A stretch of 64,000 nt of DNA from Phytoseiulus persimilis (taxonomy: Eukaryota; Arthropoda; Arachnida; Mesostigmata; Phytoseiidae), in NCBI GenBank assembly GCA_037576195.1, contig CM075101.1:1488001-1552000 (forward strand). The letters are read 5' to 3'. Positions 1 through 10,230 of this stretch are shown here, one piece after another (within the stretch, counting starts at the first letter, position 1; every line of letters starts with the position of its first letter). Made by a program: the position numbers and the translations under genes. Below the pieces are notes generated by a model. The model ran no database searches. It saw only the letters and a list, made by a program, of their open reading frames with translations, and was not told where the DNA came from.

Positions 1-1
1 T

Positions 2-106
2 GAGCATGGTGTTCCCGGCAGCTCATTCGACGAGATGGATACGGGCCGTGTGCTCCTTCTAGAGTGCTCTGAGGACAAGTTCGTTCGCTCCTCTAGCCTC
101 GTGTAG
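2..106 (+). CDS. possible 3'-terminal coding exon, partial
   Basis: An open frame runs from the first bases of the window to a TAG at 104-106 (34 codons). It is rich in acidic and hydrophobic residues and ends in a serine-rich tail (about residues 30-33). It could be the last exon of a gene lying to the left, but it could also be chance, since the frame is short and I recognise no family. No acceptor can be judged because the sequence is cut at the window edge. Confidence 0.25.
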   Translation, partial: EHGVPGSSFDEMDTGRVLLLECSEDKFVRSSSLV

Positions 107-653
107 GTGGAAACTAGAGCTAGGTGGTTCAGGCATTCTCCATTTTATACTTCCCATCCATCAATGTAGGGAGATAGATGAATGAGTCTCTGATGGATGA
201 TTATGAATAATGCCTGAACTTCTCAGCTCTAGTGCTAACGCTCCTCGGCGGTTTCAAGGTCGCCCGCAAAGCTACCCAGAACTTTGGGAAGCAACCCCTG
301 ATGAGCCGCCCCACGAACCAGGAAACGAGAAATTGGAATTTCTCCCTGAAACGGACACGGCAATGAAGGAAGCGGCGGCATTCAAACGCAAAGTCTGAAT
401 TGGTGTAGCCTCAACGACCACATTGGATTTCATTGAGAGCTTTCTTCTGCGGAATCGATCCGTGTTTCGATCGATAGAACAACAGATTTTACGGAAGAAG
501 ACTTCTCTTTAAAATTATAGATCCTATTGGTTTCATATCCGCTCCCATCAGCCTCACCAATCTTGACCGCAGACGTCGAATGGGGATTGAGTGCCGCTGT
601 GCGGGGCATGCGGAGAAGGTATCTTATTCCCTCCCTCTATTTCCCATAAACAG

Positions 654-808
654 CTCTGCCAAGATGGGAAACTTGGGTTGCCGCGGCGGTGTACTATGAA
701 GAGATATCTCCAACGTGTCGTGCGGTTGTCGATACTTTCTACGCCAATTCTTCCGGTGCCCTTCGCATGGTCAAGCGAGACCTCCCTCATGGAGACGGGA
801 AACCGTGA
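654..808 (+). CDS. possible terminal exon, unrecognised protein
   Basis: A pyrimidine-rich tract ending in CAG at 651-653 is followed by 50 codons in the phase that starts with two bases of a split codon, closing with TGA at 806-808. The peptide has an aromatic/Trp-rich start (LPRWETWVAAAVYYEE), then a cysteine and a basic segment ending RDLPHGDGKP, and it reads like real protein. The obvious candidate upstream exon (acceptor near 571-573, donor at 619) does not give the required phase. The gene model is therefore incomplete and the call is tentative. Confidence 0.25.
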
Positions 809-1149
809 CCATCCTCACGGAGGGTTTTTGGGCAGCGTTTCTGAGTGTCAGTCCTTTGTTGGGTCCTTGGAAATAGTAACCGGATACCATGCTGGAAAAC
901 GAGTGTCAGGCAGTGGACTCACCGCGTATGATCCGGAACAAGTGCGTCCCGAAGCCCCAGTAAGGATCTTGGAACCAGAGATAACACCGCCCGACAGAAA
1001 AAACGTAACAAGGAAGCTGACACCTAGGTTGGTGTGGATCGAGGTCGTAGAAATCGAATCTGTCAACCGTTTCCTCGGATTCATTCCATTTTTTTTTTGT
1101 TATTCCGATTTTTCGGATTTTCGTGATCTTTCTCGTGTTGTATAATCTA

Positions 1150-2900
1150 TCTCGACTCTTGAGTGAAACAATTCCGTGAAAATTCGGAGCCAATAAAGGA
1201 ACCAACTAACTATAGAACTATTAAAACTGATCTGCACTGATTGTTCTCTCCGTAACAGTCCCGGAAGAACTAACGCCTGGGAGCTCGGGAGACGGAAGGA
1301 AGACTTCGACGGGAATCATAACGATACGGGAATTCGGTGATGCAAGGCAGGATGCTGCGGTCGATTATTCCAAATGGGGAATGTCACAACGACACATCAT
1401 TTAGGATTATGACTTCCTCTAAGCACTGGGCCTTACAGAGGAAATGCAAGACCCATCGCCGTTGTACGAGACGAAGCTTGCCCTCGGCGAGTGAAAAAAG
1501 GAGATCAAACGATCTGCGAAAGTACATTAGCTGAAAGGCTGACCCGGTCGAAATGTCGACTTGTACATATCTCCAACCATGTCAAGCTCAATAAACTCAC
1601 ATCATACCCGTACGATTCGTAGCAGCAGTATTTTGAGACATTTCGGATGCGACACCGATTCAGATTCGCATAGAGTCAGTCTTCTCTGAGGCTAGATTAG
1701 AAGTGCTGGATTCTGATGTCAGAGAATTCGCAGCAACAAAATCTCAATGATGTCCCAGATGACGCGCTGATCCAGGCGCGTTTCAATGCCCCACACTCTG
1801 CGGTCTGAGCCGGCGTTCGAAAACCCGCAGCGTCGGAATCGCAGAGTACCGAAGAGGGTCGGCTCCTTCTTACCCGACTCCCAGATCGCGGATCTAAGGC
1901 TCGAGATCTGTGGAGATTCACGCGCTGTGATTTTCTGTACGATTACGGCTCAGTGAAACCACATGGATTCCACACTTCTTGCGTTTCATGAGCGAATGTC
2001 TCTTTCAATCAGTTTCCATGCTTGAGGTCGGAATACATGGTGGCTCTAGAGCAGGATTGGGAGAAGTGCGCTACCGTACCCGCATTCCCCATTTTGCGCC
2101 CGCCACTGGGCCTTCAGGCCATAACCTGAGTCGGGATACTGGGATGGGACGCCGAAAAAGAATTGCTGATCCATGGAGAGGGTCCACAGCAAAGAATAAG
2201 TCCCGGCGGGGTTTGAGTAGCCCAGAAGCGCAATCGTGATTGACAAGGCGGTTGTTGACCCATGTTATCTCTAATACGGGGTCTGATCGGTCCTGCGACC
2301 GCGCATCACAACAACAGTTGGTTAGCGACCAAGTGTCTCCACTCAAAGAGTAGTGAGGCCTCTGGATAGAGACTTGTTCCACCCAATAATTCGCAGAGGG
2401 GCAGCATACTTCGAGCCAGGACGTTGAATTCACCATTCAGGGAAGCTCTGTTGACTTCTGGTTGCAAGCTGATTCAATGATCAGCTGTTGATCCATGTTT
2501 TGTTGGATCAGGATCCGGCCTGGTTCCAATGGATGGTGCGGGCTTCGAGTCAGAGAACGATTGATGAAAGAATGAGTGGATAGATTTACTGTTGCGACGC
2601 CTTGATATAATCTCTGGCGAGGCATAACCCGGCTCTGCGAGGTCAAGAAGGGAGCGTTGTAGATGAGAACGCAGCGAGTCGGAGTAGATTACAGGGCCTG
2701 CCTCGACTCCAAGCGAATCACGATCCGGTTGAGAGAGCGCTTCAACAATGCGAAGCTCGTCGAAAAGATCCAACTTCCGCTACAAAATCAGGCGGAATCC
2801 GATCGCCTCTGCGAGAACGCAGTGCCACCGACGTGGACACACCCAGCGATAGAGCGATGGCTAAGGATTAACGGCGCAGTCTCAACAGACTTGCTACACA
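1150..2900. other. no gene recognised
   Basis: Short overlapping open frames occur on both strands, but none has a recognisable motif, a convincing exon chain or clear repeats. The right part may be the decayed continuation of the retrotransposon fragment that begins near 2.9 kb. Confidence 0.5.
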
Positions 2901-3560
2901 CGGAAGGCACTTTTTCCGAATGTCACCAGGTCGTTCACATAGGGGCAAACCTGGGTCTCACCGAAAATTCACAGATCACGCTGTTCGCCTGGGCAACACC
3001 GATGACTTGACGAATCTCAGCCAGGAGGGTGACGCCATCCTCGATGGAGATGAGGTTTCTCGCCGGATCGCGGAAAGCGGGCTCGGAACAGGATCGCGTG
3101 AGAAATCGTCGAACGCGAGAACTTGATTCGGTTCCGATTGCGGAACCCTTGATGCTCGGGTAGGATGATTCCAAGAAGGGAGTGTTGGATCTCCTCTCCC
3201 GTTGGGGATGAAGGTCAGGATGGCGTTCTTCCAGCATCCGGGGAAGAAGCCGATGAGTAGGAACTTGTGAAAAGAGCGGTCGAACTAGGTGCCAGGCAGA
3301 GAGATCTCGTGAGGAGCTCATGGCAGATTCCATTGGGCCCGGCTGTCTTGTTTGACCTCGTTGATGGCAGAATGGGTTCCGGTCAGAGAACGCTCGAGCT
3401 CCATTCTTGAGTCCCGAACCACTGAAACGAGAGAAATGACAAGAGGCGTCGTGCATCGCTTGAGAACATCTAGCTGCAGCGGTGACTGGCTCGAAGTTTT
3501 CAATGGGGCTGTTGGAGCCTCATAAGCGTGAGGAGCGAGTCTGTCGACCATTGGTAGGCG
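2900..3560 (-). mobile_element. decayed non-LTR retrotransposon (reverse transcriptase fragment)
   Basis: Translating the minus strand and allowing frameshifts gives a run typical of LINE reverse transcriptases of the jockey/R1 kind. At about 3362-3308 it reads NKTAGPNGICHELLTRS, the usual 'APGPDGI..E' start of the RT domain. At about 3276-3180 it reads FFPGCWKNAILTFIPNGRG, the 'FP..WK.A...PIPK' block. At about 3080-3010 there is a degenerate 'FR..S.EDAV..L' block. The frames are broken by stops and shifts, so this is a dead copy. The active-site YADD block was not found, and the endonuclease and 3' end are not delimited. Confidence 0.7.
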
Positions 3561-5480
3561 AGGCATCCACCAAAATCCGGAGCTCGAGGCAAGTCCGGTG
3601 ATCGTCTCCGCGGATTCGGTATGTGTTCCTCCACAGTGTCGGAGCGCGGCGGCAAGAGGGAGTATCTAGTTTCCCGCCTCGATTATCCCGGGAACTTCGA
3701 TCAGTAGAGCCCGTACTTTCGAGCATTGCTCATCCTTGGGAGCACGGGCCGTTTGTTTGCGCCAAAGTGCGCGAGGAAAGCGGAAAAAACTCGTCTACAT
3801 GTGGTGGGCGAACGCGAGCAGCCAAGATATTCGACTAGCGACCGGTGAGGATGTCGTCGCTTATGATTGGAATGAAGTCATCCGCACTCGGATAACAGTA
3901 CACAGATACAGTGGCGAAGAAAACAATAAGAGAGCCTACGTTCGGGTCGGAAGCTCAGGAGCTAGGCATCGCCTCTAGCACATTATATTATGTTTTGCTC
4001 AGTGTGGAAGGATGGAGATTCAGATTTTTTTCGGAAGCTCGACTTGGACAGTGTGGACCAAGGAGCTCAGCGGGAGGGAGGGCGGCAAAGCCATCCGTTC
4101 CCCTCTGACCCCCCAAAGCAGATATGTGCCGCACGATAGACAGCCTTGGCCCTCCTGTACTTGGGCCAAGAGGGGAACGGAGTAGAAACTTGGTGTGAAG
4201 GAAGAGGGAGGGGGGCGAGTTTCTGCGAAAATAAGGGCGACGGAAACTCCCACATATTTTCAACCGTGAGCTACGCATGCTCGCAGCCTTGAAGGGCGAA
4301 TAAGGTCTTCGTTCTCCTGGCGCACGCAGACAGGAAGCCCCCTGCATTCCCATATCAGACAATGTTGCTCGGCACATTCTGACTACATCTGGCGCAATTA
4401 TCAGCTGGATGAGATGATTTTTCTGAAATCTTGAACAGATTATAATAGTGCTTTAATAGCAATGGGGATTGTGCTCTCATGTCTTGTGATCCGTCTGTCA
4501 AGTGTGATTGGAATTTCTTGGTTCGATCAGTGAAGCTTGCTGGCGGACGTCTCAATTATCTGATGGAAACTTCGTTCTAAACCATTTCGTTCGACGGTTT
4601 TCACTGCTGAACACTCCCATACATGTGCCAGCTCTCACCTGTGTATTGGAGTCCGGAATCCTTCAATCATGGATATGTTTATCCACCGTGGAATAATCAT
4701 GATTATAAGAGAGTTCCCTCGGTGCACCCTGAGTGAGCTGCGGCGCCTAGTGTGCCGTCAATCATGACGATGCCCTGTCGTCTCAGTCGATCGCCTTATT
4801 TCAGAGTTTGAAATGGAGACGCATTTACTTATTCCTCATGGCATTTCCCTCGAAATTCACGGCGGCTCAAGTGCCCGTCCAAGGGAAAGTTGCAGCAGCG
4901 TTTTTGGATGCACTTCTTAGCCGCCGACCTCTGCGACTCGAGGACCGATGAATCCCCAGGACACCCCGAGAGCAATGTTCAGCGAGCGTGTCCCATCTGA
5001 CGGCGTGGCCCGACTGGCGCCGTGGCAGACTTGCTTCGCCCTTCGGGAGGCCTATACGGAAAAGGATCACAGGGAACACAACTGAATTCCTGCAATACAG
5101 ACTCGCACACGCCTTTAATCGTGAATGCCCGACAGCCTAGAATGTTCCGAGCACGTTTGCCGAACTCGGTTTCAATTAGGCCTCAACCTTGGTTCAGATT
5201 CAGCGGAGCCCGCCCAGAGTTCACCGAAGACTCGATCGAAAGCAGAGTGTACGCATGTGTGGCAGAAGGTTCCGCTCAATCATGAGAAGAGCCTCTTCGA
5301 TTCTCGAAGCCGAATCTCTCCCGTGAAGACCCACACACGACCCGTCCATAATGAGACCTGTGATGTGAAGAAACTCCAAGAACAGAGAGACACAACACAA
5401 CCACGCAGAGATATGATTACAAGTTGTTATCATCGTTGATTAGACGTCGATATTTACAGGAGTTAGATGCTGATCCTCAA
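3560..5480. other. no gene recognised
   Basis: Only short open frames occur on both strands, with no motif I can name. Part of the left half may belong to the spacer upstream of the reverse transcriptase relic, which is read on the minus strand. Confidence 0.45.
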
Positions 5481-5483
5481 ACC

Positions 5484-8400
5484 TCAACAAGATGCACCGG
5501 ACTGATTTTGGTACGCTCGGCGTTGTGTTGCAAGCTCCTCATTAACTGACAGAAACTGAGTATGGATGGATTGAGTGGACATCAACCCGGCCAGTTGGGG
5601 CTCCGCGGTGTTGGTATCGCGTTGCAAAGGGACGACCAGTCCGAGCGTTACAGGGCGGGAGGGATGGCCCCATGGAGAATCATCCAGTAGCATACCGACC
5701 TCCGATGATTCCCGGTGCGGATCCTCGTCTTGATGCCCTATGTTCGCTTGCGCAGCAGGCTGAAATCCGAATGATGTATGATAACACTGAATTTTATACT
5801 CATGTGTTAAAATGAAATGAAGACACAATAAGCTAGGGAGGTCTAGAACTCGAAATCTGATTTTCATCAATCTAGGAGCCGATTTCAATCCGCTAGAGAG
5901 ATACTCTCCTTGTTCGAGAATCGAGAGCACTTCGAGAGCAGCGAAGTCTTCGACAACTTCATTGAAGTCTAACTCATTCGTAAGACAGTGTTCGATGGAT
6001 AAGATCGCGAGATTTGACAGCCTCATCTGTGCCCCCGCTCGCTGGCCGGGTGGCATAAACCAACACTGGGTGCCACGCTAAGCTAGCAATTGCGGGATAA
6101 AAATCTTTCTTATGTGGTAAATAGAGGATTTAATTCATATCAGAATTGAATCTGAACCATCTTAAGACCCAAGCCCACCGCCCGCAATGGGATTTGCGAG
6201 GCGATAGGGAGTGTTACTGAAGCAATACTCCGGTGATTCCGGTGCACTCCTGAGGGCTGGCTGAGAGGTTCAGCCGAAAAACAAAAGCCTCATCTGTGAC
6301 TTAGTCGACGGATATGGGTTCTATGAGTTTGAATTTTGAGAAGCTCCTTTCGCAGGGGGCAACACTAATTCCCAGGGATAAAAAGGCGCTGCATGATCAC
6401 AATGTTTGGCAATGAAATATCCAGTTTGAAGTTCTGAATGAACCGTCGCAACTCTAATGGCCCTCTCTCCTAGAGACTCGTGCGCTTATCTGAAGCAGCA
6501 GAAACTCGGCGAGATCGACTTCGTCCCCGGCATGGGAAAAATCACAATTGTAAGCGGGATCTAGAAGCTTTGAGGGCGTCAGAAATGCGAATTCCTCGCT
6601 CAGCTGGTGGAGTTGGTTAAACCGTTTTCCGATCTCAAGCACGATTCTGTTCAGTGATTTCTGCAACTCGCTTCGGATCTCAACTCCGTAGGAAGGCAAA
6701 TCGCTTCGAGGTTATTGGGATGCGTCTTGAGGTCTCCTCCGACGTGGAGGCCGTATCTCGATAGAGAGCTGATCACAGAAATACTCTCCGTATCTGAGCG
6801 CACCATCCACAAGGTCGGCCTGATTATCTGACAAATGACCTTGGAGGGCACGAATCTTTGCATCAGTTTCTGTCAACGGTGCGTCCACGAGGAGAAGTAT
6901 GCGAAAACTTCTTCCAGAGCTCCGATGAAGGTTTAGGTTCGAATGGTCTCCGACGCCGCATGGAGCCCGGCAAGATCGAGGGATTGATTCGTGCAGGCGA
7001 TGAAAGTCGCTCTTGGATTGATCGCCTTTTGTGCGTGTTTGAACTCCTGAATGTACGCCCGCCATCACCGACGCGTTGTCGTCGCGTCGAAAGCTTGACC
7101 CCGACAATTATGGATGTCCAATCCGCCTTTCGACAGTTCATTGAGGATCAGAGTTGTTAAATCTCCAGCGCTCTCACCCCTGGTCTCGTTAAAATCTATG
7201 AAGGATTCCTCAACCTCCACGTTCGAACCAGAGATAGAAACGTAAGACGTGACTCGTTTGGTCTCTTCCGCATAGATCAGGGGAACTATCGAAGATCATC
7301 GTGAGATTCTTGGCTTCCTGAACGTCTCCGACGATTCTTCTGCGCTCCCGATCACCGAGAAGATTCATGAATTCATTCTGAATCCACGGTGACAAATGGG
7401 ATGCGACACACGATTCGCTCCCCGAAATCCGTTTCATCAAAGGCTTGCTGAGAACCGGGTCGTATTTCGCCATGAGCTTCACTAGCTCGCCTTTCCCGGA
7501 TTCGGATCGGCAACACCGTCCATCTGTTCCCTGTGCCCTCGCAGAGCCAAATTCTGTTTGGCGAGGAACCTGATTATATCGAGGAGACGATGCAGACTTC
7601 GCCGTGCGTTCTTCTTCTCGTTTCCGGAGCACCTTTCTCGAGTCGATCGATGGTACCGGAGCGACTGATGGCGATTCCCTGTGTTTTCCATTTTGAAAAA
7701 TTTTCAGCCTGTTGTTTCTCAACCTTTTGGTTGAGCTTGCGCCACTTGGAAAATCCATTCTCAGAGCATAATGCCGACTTCGACTGACGAGGACCTTCAA
7801 ACAGTCAGCATAAAGAGCGAAATAGCGAGGATTTCCTAGGGGAGTAGACCATCTACGACCGAAGATTTTTTTCTCCATTTGGTAGTCCCCGGAGAAACCA
7901 GCCCTTAGAGAGGCATCGTTCAGTTTCAAAAAGCGAAACAGCGACGATTTCCTAGGGGAGTAGACCATCTACGACCGAAGATTTTTTTCTCCATTTGGTA
8001 GTCCCCGGAAAAACCAGCCCTTAGAGAGGCATCGTTCAGGGCCTTTGGAAAAACGCCCTGGCCGAGACGTTTTCGAAAAATCAATGTCGAGATTCTGGAC
8101 AGCATCAGAACCTTTTTCGAGGAGTAGAACACGTAGCTCGTGACTGATCATCGCGGGCCAGATTCCAATGTCAATAGGAATCGACGCTTCCTGATCTTTG
8201 GTGATTGCGTCGTTATTAGTACCGCCGGACGAGCTCGGTGGTCCGTGACGCAAGTTGTTAGAGGGGAGGGCTTCTTCCTCATGGTTGCTCTTATCTATCA
8301 CAATCTCAACAGAAACAAGGTGAGCATGAAGAACTTGACTCTCGCATGGCGCAGCTCCGTTGGACCCTGCAAAGTGTGCCGCACAATTGTTTTCGTTCCC

Positions 8401-8685
8401 TCTCATGGCCAAGCTCTCCTCGAATGGGTTATTAGAGGGCGAACCCACGTCGACTACGAGCCCTCCGGAAGGGTCTCCTCCAGGATCAACTTGAGGCTGT
8501 AAGTTTCCGTTTTCTGATGAAGGACTGATGTGGTCGGGCAATGCAGAAGAGCTGTAGGTAGACTGAACGAACTCATTGCTCCTGCTTTTTTTTTTCGTTC
8601 TTCCTCCCTTGCTCTCTTCCTCTCCCGATCTTCGGAGCCACTGGGCTGGACACGTTTCATATATGCGGGGGAGAGAACGTCTCAA
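5484..8685 (-). pseudogene. decayed hAT-superfamily transposase (ZMYM1-like, TTF zinc finger/DUF4371)
   Basis: Successive minus-strand frames carry the domains of a ZMYM1-like hAT transposase in order. At 8660-8450 there is a short charged start. At about 8150-7950 a TTF-type zinc-finger region resembles WP..IS..LR..L.EKG and later NGEK.....W.VYS. At 7700-7230 lies the DUF4371 part, with IIRFLAKQNLALRGHRE followed by GELVKLMAKYDPVL and EAKNLTMIFDSSPDLCGRDQ. At about 7080 the catalytic-core block DNASVMAGVHSGVQTR appears. At about 6030-5930 lies the C-terminal dimerisation helix (LSNLAILSIEH). The pieces sit in different frames with stops between them, so no transposase can be made. A 116-bp tandem duplication interrupts the zinc-finger region. 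Terminal inverted repeats and target duplications were not located, so the element ends are approximate. Confidence 0.82.
7813..8039. repeat. 116-bp tandem duplication inside the hAT relic
   Basis: A segment of about 112 bp beginning near 7813 recurs 116 bp downstream from about 7927, with only a few mismatches (for example CCTAGGGGAGTAGACC at 7835 and again at 7951). It duplicates part of the transposase zinc-finger coding region after or during its decay. The high identity of the two copies shows that it is young compared with the frameshifts around it. Confidence 0.85.
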
Positions 8686-9639
8686 TGATATCCGCGGGCT
8701 CGTTACGAAAGCTACTTCATATATTCAAGCTGCCTCTGAAAACTTGGATCACTCTGATTCCCGAAACCAACTGAACCTTGGGTTCCCGGAGACAATTAGA
8801 AATGAGTACAGTACTGAGAAGTGTAGTTTTCCATTTTCGGAACAACAAGAACTTGTGAGCAGAACAAATCGGAAGCGCATGTTGAAATATCGTGAATCGT
8901 CAAAAAGTTTATTGTGGAGGTTTTCACGCTCTCCACCGGGGCGCAAACGGAGACAGCCGGTCAAATCGGTCGCTCTGTTTCTTGGGGTTGAAACTTGGAA
9001 TCTCCGGTCTACATATAAAGCCTGAGGGCTGTGTGCTTTGGATAAGTTCACTCCCTTGTCCTCAGTTTGCAACGTTGTATCCCTGAATATTTTTTTTCCC
9101 GAAAAAGTGAGTGGTGATCCTCAGCTCGGTAGACTCCCAGATGGAAAAATCTACGTCACCGCTGTTCCCATGACAGTTCATCTGCTTGGAGCGATGCTTT
9201 CATCTGAAATAAGGCTTCCTCTGAGTTTATGTTGCTCCCAAAATCGCCTAGACCAACTATCCAGATGCTTCTCCACAATACTACTGGCGAGGAAATGAAG
9301 AATTCAAACTGAAAATTTCCAGCCTTGGAGTGGTGTGGAGGGTTTTCACTATGAATCCTCCATTGTTGCGATTGGAAGCTCGTGATCTGCTGCGCCCGTG
9401 CGCGGTGACATTCCGAGACCACGGGCTCGAAATGAAGAGGAAGGAACTCTCACATGTAACCTAGGCAATGATTGAAGTTGGGATAGAGAAGAAGTCAGTT
9501 TGAGAGCGCATTTTCTCACAAACTTTCACGGAACGCAGTCTCGGGAGGACGGGCTATCTCCCCGAATGTGCAAGCGCGTTTCTCCCTCAGACACGTGATA
9601 CATCAAGGCTGAAGGAACCTCGAGGCTCTCCAAACTGGA

Positions 9640-9676
9640 GGGGCATCTTGAAGTTCCTTCTGGATCAAGATGCCCC
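9640..9676. repeat. 12-bp perfect inverted repeat
   Basis: GGGGCATCTTGA at 9640-9651 is exactly complementary to TCAAGATGCCCC at 9665-9676, leaving a 13-base loop. It lies just before the long C-tract, in non-coding sequence. Confidence 0.7.
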
Positions 9677-9710
9677 GACAGCCTCGATGCCCGGGGCGGA
9701 GCGCCGCACG

Positions 9711-9729
9711 CCCCCCCCCCCCCCCCCCC
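9711..9729 (+). repeat. 19-base C homopolymer
   Basis: This is an uninterrupted C run in non-coding DNA. Similar runs occur at 36664-36680, 46919-46928 and 50641-50655. Confidence 0.95.
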
Positions 9730-10230
9730 TCTTCCCCCGACGGTTCACTCCTGTAATCATCAAATCGCTCGCCCATGTATAAGGATATGTACATATCTCC
9801 AATCCCTGGGAAATGAGTGTCTGATCACTTCCGATCGCTCACCATCTTAGTTATTGCTCGAGATCAGATCGCCTCAAATTACCTTCCCATCGACGGCATT
9901 GCGCAAAGCCGGGTCGTCGGGCCCAGCACAGCTGAACGATTTCAGTCGCAGGATACACCAGTATTGCCAGTCTCGGCTGCATCCTCTCTGACGCTGCCTG
10001 CCCGCCATGCGTGGTAGCAGACGCAGGCGAATTCCACAGGATCAAAGATGGCGGCCTCCGTCATCAAATGTTCCTGCGACCATCCATTGCTTGGTGCTGC
10101 TGGTTCTTGTGAGACCCTGTGATAGTGAAGTCGCTAATTCGTTTAAGAGTTCGAGTGCAGCGTCGGATCATGGCACACGGTTGAGTCGAATATCGGAATT
10201 CGCTCCAGCTGTGTGCCCCTTCAAATCGTC

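Larger units (their letters stand above)
8690..10230. other. no gene recognised; C-tract and hairpin
   Basis: No supported coding exon is present. The stretch holds a 12-bp hairpin (9640-9676), a 19-base C homopolymer (9711-9729) and, towards the right, the presumed promoter and 5' leader of the TBC-domain gene. Confidence 0.5.
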
